DNA from: Fistulifera solaris
Taxonomy: Eukaryota; Bacillariophyta; Bacillariophyceae; Naviculales; Stauroneidaceae
Direction of reading: 5' to 3'
DNA: 64,000 nucleotides
NCBI GenBank assembly: GCA_030295235.1
Contig: AP026126.1
Coordinates: forward strand, 1,116,001-1,180,000
The translations under genes and the position numbers were made by a program. Shown piece after piece: positions 44,124 to 55,607 of the stretch (the stretch's first letter is position 1; each line of letters starts with the position of its first letter). The notes below the pieces were generated by a model that was not told the DNA's origin, searched no databases, and saw only the letters and a list, made by a program, of their open reading frames with translations.

Positions 44124-45829
44124 ATGAGTGAGGAAACGATACGGGAAGAATTGATCGAACCGGCCTGTTCACAAAGAATGACAGTCGATTGGGGTTTCAT
44201 TCTTCAGGAATGTCGTCATCAGCGAATACAATTGGAAAAGAGTAGTAGAACGAAGGAAGATTGGGCCTCGTTCCTGAATCTATTCTATCATTACAGCACA
44301 CAAATCTCGAACCAATTTTCAGTATACTGTCAGCGCTTATTTACAAAGAAAGGTTCTTCGAACGGCGATGGAAAGGAAGTGATTCGGGACACAAGAAACG
44401 CTCTGCGCATCGCGGTTTCATTCCTTTCCATTCCTGAAGCAGGCTCTCGAGAGGTTATTCAAGATTATTCTATAGAAATTTGGACGGAACGCGTGCTTGA
44501 AATTCTTTCGTCGCAAAGAGGCGATGCAAAATGCCGTTTTTTGCTGCTCAATTACTGAGTAATCTGGTAACCCAAAACGCGCGCACAGCTCTAAGAATCA
44601 ATTCACTCATATCCTTTGCGCCATCTCAAGCGCAAATATGTTCATCGCTACAGAACGTTGTTGTGTCGCTCGATGGAGACGATGTCGCCGAGAGTACGTG
44701 TCGCTCTTTCAATTGGGTAGACATGATGCTTTGTGCGTCGAAAAGTAACAATCGAGAGGCTCTTGCCGCTATCGTCGCCGCCTTGCATAACATGCTTACC
44801 TCGGGAGTGGAGCTTTCGACGAACTCTTTGTTGATGTCTACAATTCTTAGACAGCTAATTGCCGCAGATTCGATCAAAGGTCTAATTCAAGGAGAGAGTT
44901 CTGAGAATTTGGCGGATACGGCGACTGAGTGGATTGTTATACTGATCAGCAAGTACTGCAGGGAAGGGAAGCTACCGTCCTTGTACAGAGCAGTGTCCGG
45001 GGAGAACTTTGTCATAGAAACGTGTCTTCCTGAACAACTGGTCTTACTTCATTGTGTAAGGAGCATCGTCGACGACCCCATAGGCCAGACGACCGAACGA
45101 TATGGCAGATTGGGATCGAAAGTTGATGGGTCGGACAGTATAGCGACACACCTTTTTCTGTCGGAACTACTCGCCAGTCTACTGGCGAGAAGACTAGTTA
45201 CAAAGCAAGTCGGAATTTCACGTACGGAAGATATGACGCTGGTTAACTCGGCGTCGTCCGCGATCTTGTACATCCTTTCGGAAACACTCACCGCGGATTC
45301 GAAAGAAACGTCACAAATCCGGATGAGTATGGGTCAAAATACTGAATTGATACCAGTTGTGTGTAAAGCCCTTGGAGACGTGTACGATAGGATAACATTG
45401 AGGAATAGTGGACGCAACGTTAGGGAAACCTCAGTCGACTATGATGAACAAGCACAAATGGTCGGTCTAGTGCGGCTTTTGGGAAATTTGGCGTACGGGT
45501 GCAAAGTTAATCAGGATACGATTCGTCAGACTGCTGTCCCAGTACCAGGAAGCGTGTCAGGTGCTCGACATGGTGAAGAGAGAGGTGGACTTCACGTACT
45601 CTTATCGTGCACGGCCTATTCTCACGCATGCTTCACCTTACGGGAATGGGCAGTTGTTGCTATTCGTAATGTCTTGGAGAATAACCCTGCAAACCAAGAG
45701 TTGGTTGAGCAGCTCGAGGCCAAGCAGGGTGTCCAAAGTGCTGTCATGAAGGACATGGGATTCCAAATCAGTGTCGAGCCCAAAAGTGGGAAAGTGGAGT
45801 TAAGAACTTTGGACAAAATCAACGAGTAG
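44124..45829 (+). CDS. ATXN10: Ataxin-10 family armadillo-like protein
   Basis: The frame needs one added T in the T6 at 44537-44542, then reads from ATG 44124 to 45829 as about 568 residues. The protein is alpha-helical throughout, as in ARM-like folds. The C-terminal 130 residues carry the Ataxin-10 domain: GLVRLLGNLAYGCKVNQD, then GLHVLLSC, FTLREWAVVAIRNVLENNPANQ. The family links to cell division, ciliary and neuronal functions in animals; the role in diatoms is unknown. The gene converges on GPN1. Confidence 0.8.
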
Positions 45830-45908
45830 GCAATTTTGATGATCTCCACAAGCTGCACACTATTTCTGAAAGAATTCATATGATAGTGGCGAAGAGATAC
45901 TTTAATTA

Positions 45909-46906
45909 CTACTTTGTACTCTCTTCTTCCAAATCGCGCTGCAGGCGTCGGATGTCACTTCTGGCTATAGCCTGATTGCGGGCTTGTTGTTCATCAATTC
46001 TACTCTTCAAATCTTCTATATAGTCCAAAGCAAAGTCTTGCTCTGCCGCTTTCCTAACAGTAGTCCAAAACTCGTCCATTCCGTTTCCGGTCATGGCCGA
46101 AACACCGCAAGCATTCGCAAAGTGGAATAGAACTCGTCCAAAGCCATACTCAGACTTCTCGTGAGAGACCCGTAAAAGCCGGACGAGTCCGATACTTCGT
46201 CTAGTGCCTTTTGAAATGCTTCGTAGTCTCTCATCCACTCCAAACAAAACTCGTGAGAGACGACATCTGTTTTATTGAAAACGACCACCAACGGCAAACG
46301 TGTTCGATATAACATACTGCACGCGTATAGCATGTTGCTCATGAAGGTGTTGGGCGACGACGCACAACGCGCCGTATCAACAACGAAACAGAGAACGGTG
46401 GGAAACGCTGAAGCGAGTGATTCACTCATGATGGAACCGGACGCCGACCACGTGAATGCTTCAATCTGTCCCGGTGTGTCTATGATAATGTAGTCCATGG
46501 GCGGATTGGGAGTTTGCTCCGTCGTCGTTGTTTCTTGCTCGTCCGGATACGCTCTACGTTCCAGTATTCCCATAACTTGGTCGAACTTTGTTGTAAACAA
46601 GTTCAGTGAAGTCATAATTGCCCCATTTGGACCTAATTTGTGTTGTTTCATAACTTCCTTGTAATTGATGGTGTCACGAATGTCGATGGACGCTTCGTAC
46701 GGCAAACTCAACGTAGCTGGATCTAAATTCACACAATATGCCGACTGATCCAAATCTTCTTCCAACGATTCTTGTATTCGATTCACTAGTGAAGTCTTTC
46801 CGGAGCCGGCCATACCAACACAAATAATACAAATTGGATTCTTTTCTCGTGTCTGCAGTCGTTCGACGACCGGTGGTAAAGGCAGCGTTTTCGTTGTGCT
46901 TGTCAT
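45909..46906 (-). CDS. GPN1: GPN-loop GTPase 1 (RNA polymerase II assembly/import factor)
   Basis: About 332 residues once one A is added near plus 46114 (CGAAT read as CGAAAT). G-motifs are clear: P-loop VGMAGSGKTS, the family-defining Gly-Pro-Asn loop (LGPNGAIMTSLNLF), the DTPGQIE Walker-B/G3 motif and the FNKTDV G4 motif. The GVSAMTG stretch after the break is the expected G5 region, which confirms the frame join. A C-terminal helix rich in charged residues follows. GPN1 partners GPN3 to bring RNA polymerase II into the nucleus. Confidence 0.9.
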
Positions 46907-47329
46907 GACTGTCTTGCTAAGTTTGAGTCCTTAGATGTTGGTTTTGGTTACGCAAGAGAAAAGGAAAACACTTGCGATGATGAGACACAAAAATAGATCA
47001 TGGTGAAAATCTTTGCGGATGAAAAAACAATGGTTGGAGTTAAAGTGGAGGGAGAATCTTCGGATGTCGCACTAGGATTCGTAGTCTAAGAATTCGCGTT
47101 GAAACATTTCCACGTGTCATTATGACCGCAGACGGTCGTACGAAGCCATCAAAGATCGTTGAGTACTGTTTACACCATACACGCAGTCGGGCGAAAAAAT
47201 AAGGCGAAAAAAACAAACAGGACAGATTTGCTTTTTCCTTTTTATTGTTCTTCCCATCATTTCTATTTGAGTTATTATATATCATAGCAAACCTGTTGTA
47301 AACCGAGTTCTCAACTTTTATATTGAAAC
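46907..47329. promoter_or_regulatory. Divergent intergenic region between GPN1 and GRP94
   Basis: A 423-bp gap between two divergent start codons must hold both promoters. I cannot point to a certain heat-shock or unfolded-protein element by eye. Confidence 0.4.
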
Positions 47330-49820
47330 ATGAGATTCTCTAAAGTTGTCGTTCAGGCGCTCGCGCTTCTCCTCGTTCACAACAATTTCCCTTCTCCTGT
47401 GTTTCGTTCTACGGGTAAGTGGCGATCGACCTGAGGACAAGTTCCGATGACGTGCGCTCTCTTCCTATCGGTCTCTAACTCACGACGCAACAGGCATCTC
47501 TCTAGCTGAGGCTCAAGAAGCAGATGTTGTGGAAAAGGGAGAAGTGTACAAGTTTGAAGCCGAAGTGCACCGAATGTTGGACATTGTCGTCAACTCCCTC
47601 TATCAGAACAACGACGTCTTCCTCCGAGAATTGATCTCCAACGGAAGCGACGCAATCGATAAGTTCCGATACATGTCTCTCACGGAACCGGAAAAGTATA
47701 AAGTTGAAGGAGAAGACGAAATCCCTCTGGAAGTCAAAATTGAATACGATGCGGAAGAACAGACACTCACCGTCCGCGATACCGGCATCGGAATGACTCA
47801 CGACGAGCTCGTCAGCAACTTGGGTACTGTAGCACGCAGTGGAACGACCAAATTTATGAATGCTCTAAAAGAAAGTGGGAATGCTGACAGCACGATGAGT
47901 CAAATCGGTCAGTTCGGTGTCGGCTTTTACTCGGCCTTTCTCGTCGCCGACAAGGTCACCGTCGCCTCCAAGAGTCCTCTCGACAGTGTGCAGTACGTTT
48001 GGGAAAGTGAAAACGGCTCCGCGAGTTTCAATGTTTATCCAGATCCACGAGGAAATACGTTGCCACGGGGTACCGAGATTACGTTGCATTTGAAAGAGAA
48101 TACGCTCGAGTATGCTGACCCGGACCGGTTGCGAGAATTGGCGAAACATTATTCCGAGTTTGTCGTTTATCCGATCTCGTTGCGTACCACCAAGACGATC
48201 CGCGTTTTGGATGAAGAAGAGGAAGATCCGACGAAAGCGGAAATGGAAGGTGAAAAGAAAGGCGACGAGGAGATTGCCGTCGAAGAGGAAGAAGAAACTC
48301 CCAAGGAGAAAAAAGTTTAAGGATGTCAAGACACATCAATACGAAGTGCTGAATGGAAATCCTGCTCTATGGACCCGTGACAAGGAAGATATTTCGGAAG
48401 AAGAATACAAATCTTTCTGGCACACACTGGCTGGTGAACAGGCCGAGGAGTACGTTGGACACAGCCATTTTACAGCGGAAGGAAACATCAATTTCAAATC
48501 ATTGCTTTACCTCCCGAACGAGGTCCCTCCTCATTACAGGCTTGGTAGCATCGATAATGTTGAAAAAGGGATGCGTTTGTTTGTGCGTCGTGTTCTGATC
48601 AGTGACTCGTTTGAGCTTTTGCCACGATACCTTGGTTTCATTCGTGGCGTGGTTGATTCCGACGATCTCCCATTAAACGTCAATCGCGAAACATTGCAAG
48701 AAAGCAAAATTCTTCAAGTCATCAAAAGAAAGTGGTTCGAAAAGCCATTGATATGATCAAACACTTTGCTGATGAAAACGATGAAATCAAGGAAGAGCTT
48801 GACGAAGCAGGCAATCCCATCGAGCCCGATGATCAGGCCATATCGAAGTACATTACGTGGTACAAAAAGTTTTCCCCCAACATCAAGCTGGGTGTCATTG
48901 AGGACGAACCGAATCGCGCCAAGCTTTCGAAGCTTCTTCGTTTCCAAACGTCCAAGTCGGAAGGCAAGTTTATTTCTCTAGACAAGTACGTTGAGAACAT
49001 GAAAGATTGGCAGAAAAACATTTACGTATTGGGAGGCACGAGCGCTGAAGAGATCGCAAAGTCACCTTTCTTAGAGACGGCTAAAGAGAAGGACGTTGAA
49101 GTTTTGTTCTTGACGGATGCCATTGACGAGTATCTCGTGAAGCAAATTGTTGATTACAAGAACAACAAGTTCATGCACTTGTCTAGTGAAGGCGTCAAGT
49201 TTCAAGATGAGTCCGCTGATCTTGTTGCACGACGAGAAAAATACTACCGGAAGAAATTTAAGCCGCTTATTGAATGGCTTCGAAAGTTGTATCAAGGATC
49301 GGTCTTACGTGTCCAAGTTGCCAAGCGCAGCCTTGGTCAAATTCCAGCGGTTGTTTCCAGTTCGGACTTCGGCAACAGCGCAAATATGGAGCGCATTCTA
49401 AGAGCCCAGGCATTTCAACACGGTGTAGATGAGCGGGGATACATGGCCATGAAAGTTTTCGAAATCAATCCACGTCACCCTTTGATCGTTAAGCTTTTCG
49501 AAGGAGTGGGATCCGGAGACGACGAAGTATCTCAGGATTTGATTGATGCCGCATTGATGATTCACGATATGGCGATGCTGAACGGTGGCTTTCCAATTGG
49601 TGATCCAGTGGCTCATAACAATAGGTTGTTGAAGGTGCTACAGGGAAGCTTTGGATTAGATAGCTTGGCGTTAGAACCGGAGTTGGATCCAGCAGAGTTC
49701 GAAGAGGAGGAAGAGGAAAGTTCTAAAATTGATAATACCGTAGGTGGACTAAACGCTGAGGACTTCGAAGAATTGAACATTGATGATCTCATCATCGATG
49801 CGGACAAAGACGAGTTATAA
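47330..49820 (+). CDS. Endoplasmic reticulum HSP90 (GRP94), with KDEL retention signal
   Basis: Exon 1 (47330-47414) encodes a signal peptide; exon 2 runs 47494-49820. Dropping an A from A6 (48309-48314) and adding one to A4 (48724-48727) gives 803 residues, the typical GRP94 length. The N-terminal ATPase has NSLYQNNDVFLRELISNGSDA, RDTGIGMT, GTVARSGT and GVGFYSAFLVAD. A charged Glu/Lys linker follows, then the middle domain and dimerisation domain. The protein ends in KDEL, placing it in the ER lumen, where it folds secretory and membrane proteins with ATP. The frames either side of both breaks align perfectly with the family, so the locus is intact. Confidence 0.95.
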
Positions 49821-50870
49821 CTTGATAGTCTGTTTAATGCAATCAGCAATTTGTTATGGCGAGTTTTTTCGTAATTAAGTCTGGAGATAAAATATGAAAC
49901 CATTCCTTTTGCGCTCCACTATTTGGCTCGACCAAGTCCACATATTATACATTTTTGGCTCAAGTGAAAAGGACATACAATCCAATCCCATCGCTGACTG
50001 CCATCATCTAGAAAAGTTGCTCGTCTTCCTTTCTACCTCTCGCTCATGTTGCGCACCTCCATCTAGTCTCATCTGAATCTTGAAGTTTAATCGTATTTGT
50101 TCCGACAAACAACTATCCAATGAACGGTTGCCAGCCACGTGTACCATAGCGCGATCCTTGCACTACGATAATCGAATCAGTCAGAGTAAAGAAGACCAAA
50201 AATACCGACGTCAAGCAAGCAAATCCCGTGGCTCGCGCAAAAGACATAATCTCCACATTCAAAGAAATTACTTTGTGCATCTCATGGGCTTTCTCACTCA
50301 TTAGACGGGCGGTTAAAGACCTCGAACGAAAGACACAACCAAGACTGCATCATTGGAGTGGGAAGTCGACCAATTTGATGACCTTTGAACCTCACGCGGT
50401 CCTTGAACCGAAATACTACCCGTTTGAAGACCGACGTGGAATTTATTTAACGTCATCGCTTTCTATCGACGACTTTTGAGGAAACAGCGACATGAAAAAT
50501 GGTAGTTATGAGAGGCTTTCATGCGCCTTTCGTGTTGTTTTGGGCTCCCTCTTTAGTTCCTATATGTGTATGGATAGTATTGATGTAAAAATTTCCGGAA
50601 AATTGAAAGGATAACCATGTAAAGGTCATCTATTGAAAAGAAGTGGCGAAGAAATGGGTCAACAATCGGTTTTTTTTTTTTTTTGAAAGTAAAACTACGA
50701 AGTGCGTAGATGTTATTTTGGATCGGTACTCACGGTTGGTCTTATGTCGCAATGAGGTTCGAAAAAGTCACAGAGGACGCACGGACAGACTAGACCCACT
50801 TTCAAGTTCGTGACTAAATCATCTTCTCCATTTTCCGGGACTTGGTCCAGATGCATGCTATTCAGCCAAC
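48950..50870. repeat. Right arm of the inverted segmental duplication (partner 35905-37560)
   Basis: Contains the 3' half of the intact GRP94 gene and about 1 kb of downstream DNA. The other arm lies about 11.4 kb away in opposite orientation. Similarity by eye is about 93% over the last 200 bp of the shared GRP94 segment, and lower elsewhere. Confidence 0.8.
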
Positions 50871-51022
50871 AGCCAACAGGACAAGACCAATACTTGGTAA
50901 CGCCTTTTCAGTTAACGCACAACAACAATGATCACTACTAAAACGTTTTTGAAACATTAGAATTATAATTGAACACTTCATTATCTTCCATCGCTAAGAG
51001 GGCATACGAAGCAAAGAGTCGA
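49821..51022. other. GRP94 3' flank, duplicated DNA
   Basis: Most of this is the duplicated segment. Splice-like GTGAGTACCG is shared by both arms (minus strand here, near 50735), hinting at an old exon boundary, but no frame is conserved in both copies. A poly-T run lies at about 50671. Confidence 0.45.
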
Positions 51023-52599
51023 ATGATGGAGATGGAGGACTTGGATAGCGACCGCGACACCGAGAGCGACGTCAAGGCTCACTACATTGAGCTTGTCAAA
51101 TCCTTTTACATTGACGGTTTTGCTGATGAGTTTGAGATTAGTGGCCAGCAAATTAAAATAAGTGATTATGGTATGAGCAATGATCTGGGTAATGCAGAGG
51201 GCGATGAGGTGGTTTTGGCTTATCGATCGCTCGATTTCTTTTTGGAAAGCTACGGTTCCTTGCGTCTGTGCATGTGTTGCCTATTTCGCATACTGCAAGT
51301 TTTATAAGCCCAAAACGAAGACTAACCGAGAACAAAATGCGAGGAAACTAGATCGTCTACGCAAGAGAAATGAAGCGTTTTTTGCGCAATCGTTAAAAGG
51401 TGATCGGCAGGCAGACAGCAAGAGGGGGTCGAAGAAGAAAATAGTCGACAAATCTCTCTCAGGCGATCTGATCGCTCCGGAACTTGTAGTTGAAAAGCCT
51501 AATCTTCTCATGCCTCCTGACATTTTGGTCCATGGATCCGTTGCGAACTTACCGTTCAGGGAAGATGTTCAGCCTCCTATCACGGTTGATGCACTTGGGG
51601 ATGAGCTCGTAAAGACTGCTCAGTCATTTAAAAAGATCATTGAGAACTCGGGAATGGGAGGAAGTGAAGAAATGGTGTCAACCTTGTCATGGCAAGCAGC
51701 GATGACATTGAAACAAACAGCCGCGATTTGTCATGCTACCTCGATCGCAGAAACTCGGGGTTATATTTTCCAGACGCAGCAGAGTCGTCTGGACAGGGAA
51801 ATCAGTGCCCGGCAACACAAAGAACTATTAACATCGATACGTGAGGACAAACTATGGCCACAGAAACTGGTGGAGGCGCGTCGTGAATGCTTTGCTAAAT
51901 TACGGGTGGCTAGCTTGAGATCTTTCGCATTGATTTTAAGCTTCAAACCCTTTCTCATCGCTACAGGATTGCTTATCAAATGGAAGTTTCATTCAATAGG
52001 TGATCTAGTATCTGAAGTGAGCAACGTTGTAAGTTCCCTTTTCAAACCGCGATCATACGTCTCTCGTTTCTGATCGTTTTCTCTTGCAGTTCATGTCATG
52101 TCCACAAGGCAGTAACACTTTCTCAACTACCATCGGTTACAACCTTCATCCGAGCTACTTCTTGCTGTCATTTGTGGATACGTACATGAACGTAGCATCA
52201 TGTATAGCAGCCAACGTAGCCTCAATATCCTACGTGCTTGTCTACTGCAGCGCGGCAGGTTTCGTTTCGAGGGCGTTCGGTCTTCCTTCTGTTTCAACAA
52301 CGCTCGTTGTTTGTCTCTTGTCGTTTTCTGAGAATTTTTTCAGTGCTGAGATATTGGTCTTGTTGGCCAGCGTTTCTGCCACATCGCTGGCCACTGCTGT
52401 GTACATCATGATTCAGTTTTGGAGGTCAAGGAGAATTAAGACCGATGGCAAACAAAACCAGTCGATACAACAATTGAACGAGTCGTTAGTTCATTTTGAT
52501 AGACTGGCGGATGTGATCCAGTTATGTCCTATACTGATAGCAGTCGGTCTGTTCGCAAAAGAGACTCTTCATCTTCCTGCAATAGAAATCTTCTCGTGA
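51023..52599 (+). CDS. Multi-pass membrane protein, unrecognised
   Basis: Exons about 51023-52028 and 52090-52599 give about 504 residues if one T is removed from the T5 at 51239-51243; the start is uncertain because the frame is open upstream to 50969. An acidic N-terminus is followed by a first membrane helix at the break (WKATVPCVCACVAYFAY). A long Lys/Arg-rich cytosolic stretch with coiled-coil character (DRLRKRNEAFFAQSLK) follows. Three or four further helices sit in the second half (for example LHPSYFLLSFVDTYMNVASCIAA and EILVLLASVSATSLATAVYIM). No family recognised. Confidence 0.5.
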
Positions 52600-53117
52600 A
52601 ACATTGGGGCTTGATAATGAAGACATCAATGCTCTCCATCGTTGTTTTTGTACATTATCGGTTAACTTGCTTTTTGTCGTTGAATGAGCAGGCACTAACG
52701 CAAGAGCGGCACGGTAAGAGAGGCTTCAATTTGAAATCATTGTGAGGAAGTACTGATGAATGGTTGGCTATCACGTCCGTTTAAAAAAACGCTCCTGCAT
52801 TGGATTTATACATAATGTCGTTTCGCATTTCTTAAGCCTGGCGCGTCAGAGTGTCTACGTTAGATAAACCATGACCACCCTGGGCCCTGGGTATCCTACC
52901 TGGTACCGGTACCGGTACCTTGTACCGGTATAATCCTTCGTGCATTTTTTGACTTTCATCGACTCTGATCTGTAGTAAGGTTATGATTAACATCTTCAAC
53001 GCTTTCTGCCACCATCCAAATTCAAACTATCCAGAAAAATCGCAGAAGCCACATTGAACGAACTCGTTTGTTTCGGTGTAAGCATTACGAGATAACAGAA
53101 CAAGAGGACTTTCTGCA
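52600..53117. other. Intergenic with a GGTACC cluster
   Basis: The cluster at 52896 is the main feature. No gene recognised. Confidence 0.5.
52896..52930. repeat. GGTACC-rich simple repeat
   Basis: A TACCTGGTA site runs into GGTACCGGTACCGGTACC and TGTACCGG. Same type as at 24109 and 42538. Confidence 0.65.
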
Positions 53118-54155
53118 ATGCCCGAACAGGACGAGACGAAGAAATGGGAGGATGCCGTCCTATCCATCACGCAGGGCGAAGCTATTAAAGTGAAGAAGCT
53201 GCGTAAGCAAGTTCTCATCACTCTTCAAATGGATGAAGACGACAAGGCGGCGAAGGAGATATTTAAAGAAACCGTTCAACGACTCGAAGAGGCAGGTCAA
53301 ATATCTTTAGATAGTGAAGGAAACGTGACACTGACAGAAAAGTCTAAGAAGCGCAAGTCGAAGGAGGAAAAGAAATCAAAGAAAAACAAGAAGGCCAAAA
53401 CGACCGAGTCGGACGAAGGGGTCGAGGATCAAGCTGACGAAATCGACACGTCGGCTGAATCGAAAGACAAAAACAAACCTTGTCCTGGTAACCCTCAAGG
53501 TGTCACTCGTCTTTTCCTTGGGAACCTTCCATTCGCTGTCGATGAGGCGTTGCTTGGGGAGTTTTTTAAGAACAAAGTGACTCACATCAAATGGATCACG
53601 GATAAGGAAACAGGGAAATTTTACGGATCAGCTTTCATCGAAATGGCGGATTCTCGTGCGGCTGCAGAGGCGGTTGCATTAGCAGGAGAAAAAAATGCTG
53701 GGAAGGCCTGTTAAAATCAATTTTGCTCCAGCGCGCGAAGGCGACGTGTGGCCACCCGAGAAGAAAGTGATAACTGGCGGACCTACTGCATCTACTGGCA
53801 ACAGTGGCGATGGAACTAAGCAGAAAAGGGAGATGAGCGCAAAGCCAGAGAATTGTGTTAAGTTATTCATTGGGAATCTCTCTTACGACATAAATGATGA
53901 AGGCATTACAAAATTCTTTGCAAACGTTGATGCAGAGGTTCGCTCTGTACGATGGCTACATCACAAAGATTCAGGTGATTTTAAGGGATGGTAAGCTGAT
54001 TTTGTTGAAAACTTGTTGGGAAGATATTTGTATCTGATTTTGCCCCTTGTAGCGGATATGTTGAATTCTGGAGTCCCGAAGCTTGCGATAAAGCGGCAAC
54101 TCTGAATGGGAAGAATCTTTTGGGAAGGCCAATCAGAATCGACTGGACTGACTAA
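53118..54155 (+). CDS. Nucleolin-like protein with two RNA-recognition motifs
   Basis: Exons 53118-53990 and 54053-54155 give about 324 residues once the A7 at 53689-53695 is read as A6. An N-terminal helical region (KKLRKQVLITLQMDEDD...) leads to a Lys/Glu/Asp-rich stretch (KKRKSKEEKKSKKNKK). The first RRM has RNP2 RLFLGNLPF and RNP1 KFYGSAFIEM. The second has KLFIGNLSYD and, across the intron, DFKGCGYVEF. The layout is like yeast Nsr1/Gar2 or nucleolin, so a role in pre-rRNA processing in the nucleolus is likely by family inference. Confidence 0.8.
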
Positions 54156-54937
54156 TTGCGCATCAGGCATTCTCTACGATTAACTATGTATCTACTTGTT
54201 ACTAAGTTACTCACAATGAAGCTGTGAAATAAACGCCTTGACTATAAGGATTCTTATCAAAGCTGCATTTTGGTGTGGGAATTTGGAGCACAATCGTGTT
54301 AATTGTGTCTACGGTATGTGTTTGTCTTAGGTGTGGGCTTGATTATCTTCTAGTTTCAAGTAGTTCGATTCATGTGCGATTTTATTTGATACTCCGTAAT
54401 AGTACAGCGGTAGTGTCTTCGATATTTTCCGGGACTACAATGTTGTTGAGTCACGAGAAGTCATCATCACACTTCACACAACAGTCTCTACTATCTTTAA
54501 CCTTATCAAGAGCTTGGCTCGATACGGCACGTTCTGATCTTTTGCCTTATCTGTCGCTTGTTGATCGTTTATTACTTATTTACAAAAACGTCATTGTTTA
54601 ACTAGTATTTACTCTTGAAACTCTCATTCCTACCAAAGTTTGAAAAGTGAAGATCAAGCGAAATCAGAATGCAGCAAGATTGTCTCGCGATTTGCCCGCC
54701 GTCAATGGCACGTTACGTTTCAAGGCACATGGATTCCATGCCAAAAATCATCAATCATTTACTCTACGTAACACTTCTTTTCACTTCCTTCCTCTTTCTG
54801 GTCTCTTTGGGTGCGCCAAATGTTGGACTAAACGTAACACTGATCTCGCTGATTTTGGCAATACAAAGCGTCAGCGTCTTTTCACATTAAACCATTCCTC
54901 TATTCCGGCCCTTCACTTTCTATCCCCTACGCCCTTG
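54156..54937. other. Intergenic, uncertain upstream exon
   Basis: A 73-codon frame (54669-54890) contains two hydrophobic stretches and could be a first exon of the next gene, but no clean splice joins them. TACTCCGTA at 54390. Confidence 0.35.
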
Positions 54938-55359
54938 ATGATTGGAGTGGCATTGGGTACCACGATCGGGGCTGCGATTTTGGCTTTTGTTGTCTCCAGT
55001 GCTTACCGATATTTATCGAGCTGCAAGCTAGACGGTAAAGACATGCATCCTCGATCCTTTCACGGAAACTCTACCATCCCGACGGATGACCCTGTTTTGG
55101 AATATTTGTGTCAAAAGGAGTCGGCTCCTCTTCGGCTGTTTGCTTCTGGAGTGGACTGGTATTTTGGTGCGATTCCTGTGTGTGCTTACTAATTATGATG
55201 GGTCAGAACGAATTATTACAAGGGCAATATCAGCATCTGGCTTCCAGTAACGGGCCACCGTCTTTTGTGGGTGATTACAGTAACATCCCTGAAGTTCGTG
55301 GAAATGAGTCGGGTAGCTTTCAATCCTCTCATCAGGCCGCTCTTGTCCAGAACGTGTAG
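54938..55359 (+). CDS. Small single-pass membrane protein, frame broken once
   Basis: From ATG 54938 a membrane helix (GVALGTTIGAAILAFVVSSAY) is followed by a polar stretch to CQKESAPLRLF. Adding one T to the T4 at 55162-55165 carries the frame on through a Cys-rich patch (WCDSCVCLL) and a Gln/Ser/Asn-rich tail to the stop at 55357, about 140 residues in all. The join is plausible but rests only on composition. No family recognised. Confidence 0.4.
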
Positions 55360-55607
55360 TATTCGAAGAGAGGGTACTTCATCAGTCGAGCTTGTATCTT
55401 CCTCGCGATCAGCGAGCAAAGACCTACAAATTTGTTTTTTTGTGTTCAATGTCTGCTTAGCCGTTCGTTGTTAGTCTGGGCCGTCTTGCTAGATAATGTA
55501 CTGTATTGAATATCGTAGAATATGTTAGAGAATAAAGGTATTTGGTACCCTAGCTGCGGATTGCGCTCGGTGTGTCTCTTATACAGTAAGGATTAAGATT
55601 ACATTTT

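Noticed and set aside
48309-48760. Programmed ribosomal frameshifting in GRP94
   Set aside because: Two shifts of opposite sign in different homopolymers, in a window where many other genes show the same, fit sequencing error far better.
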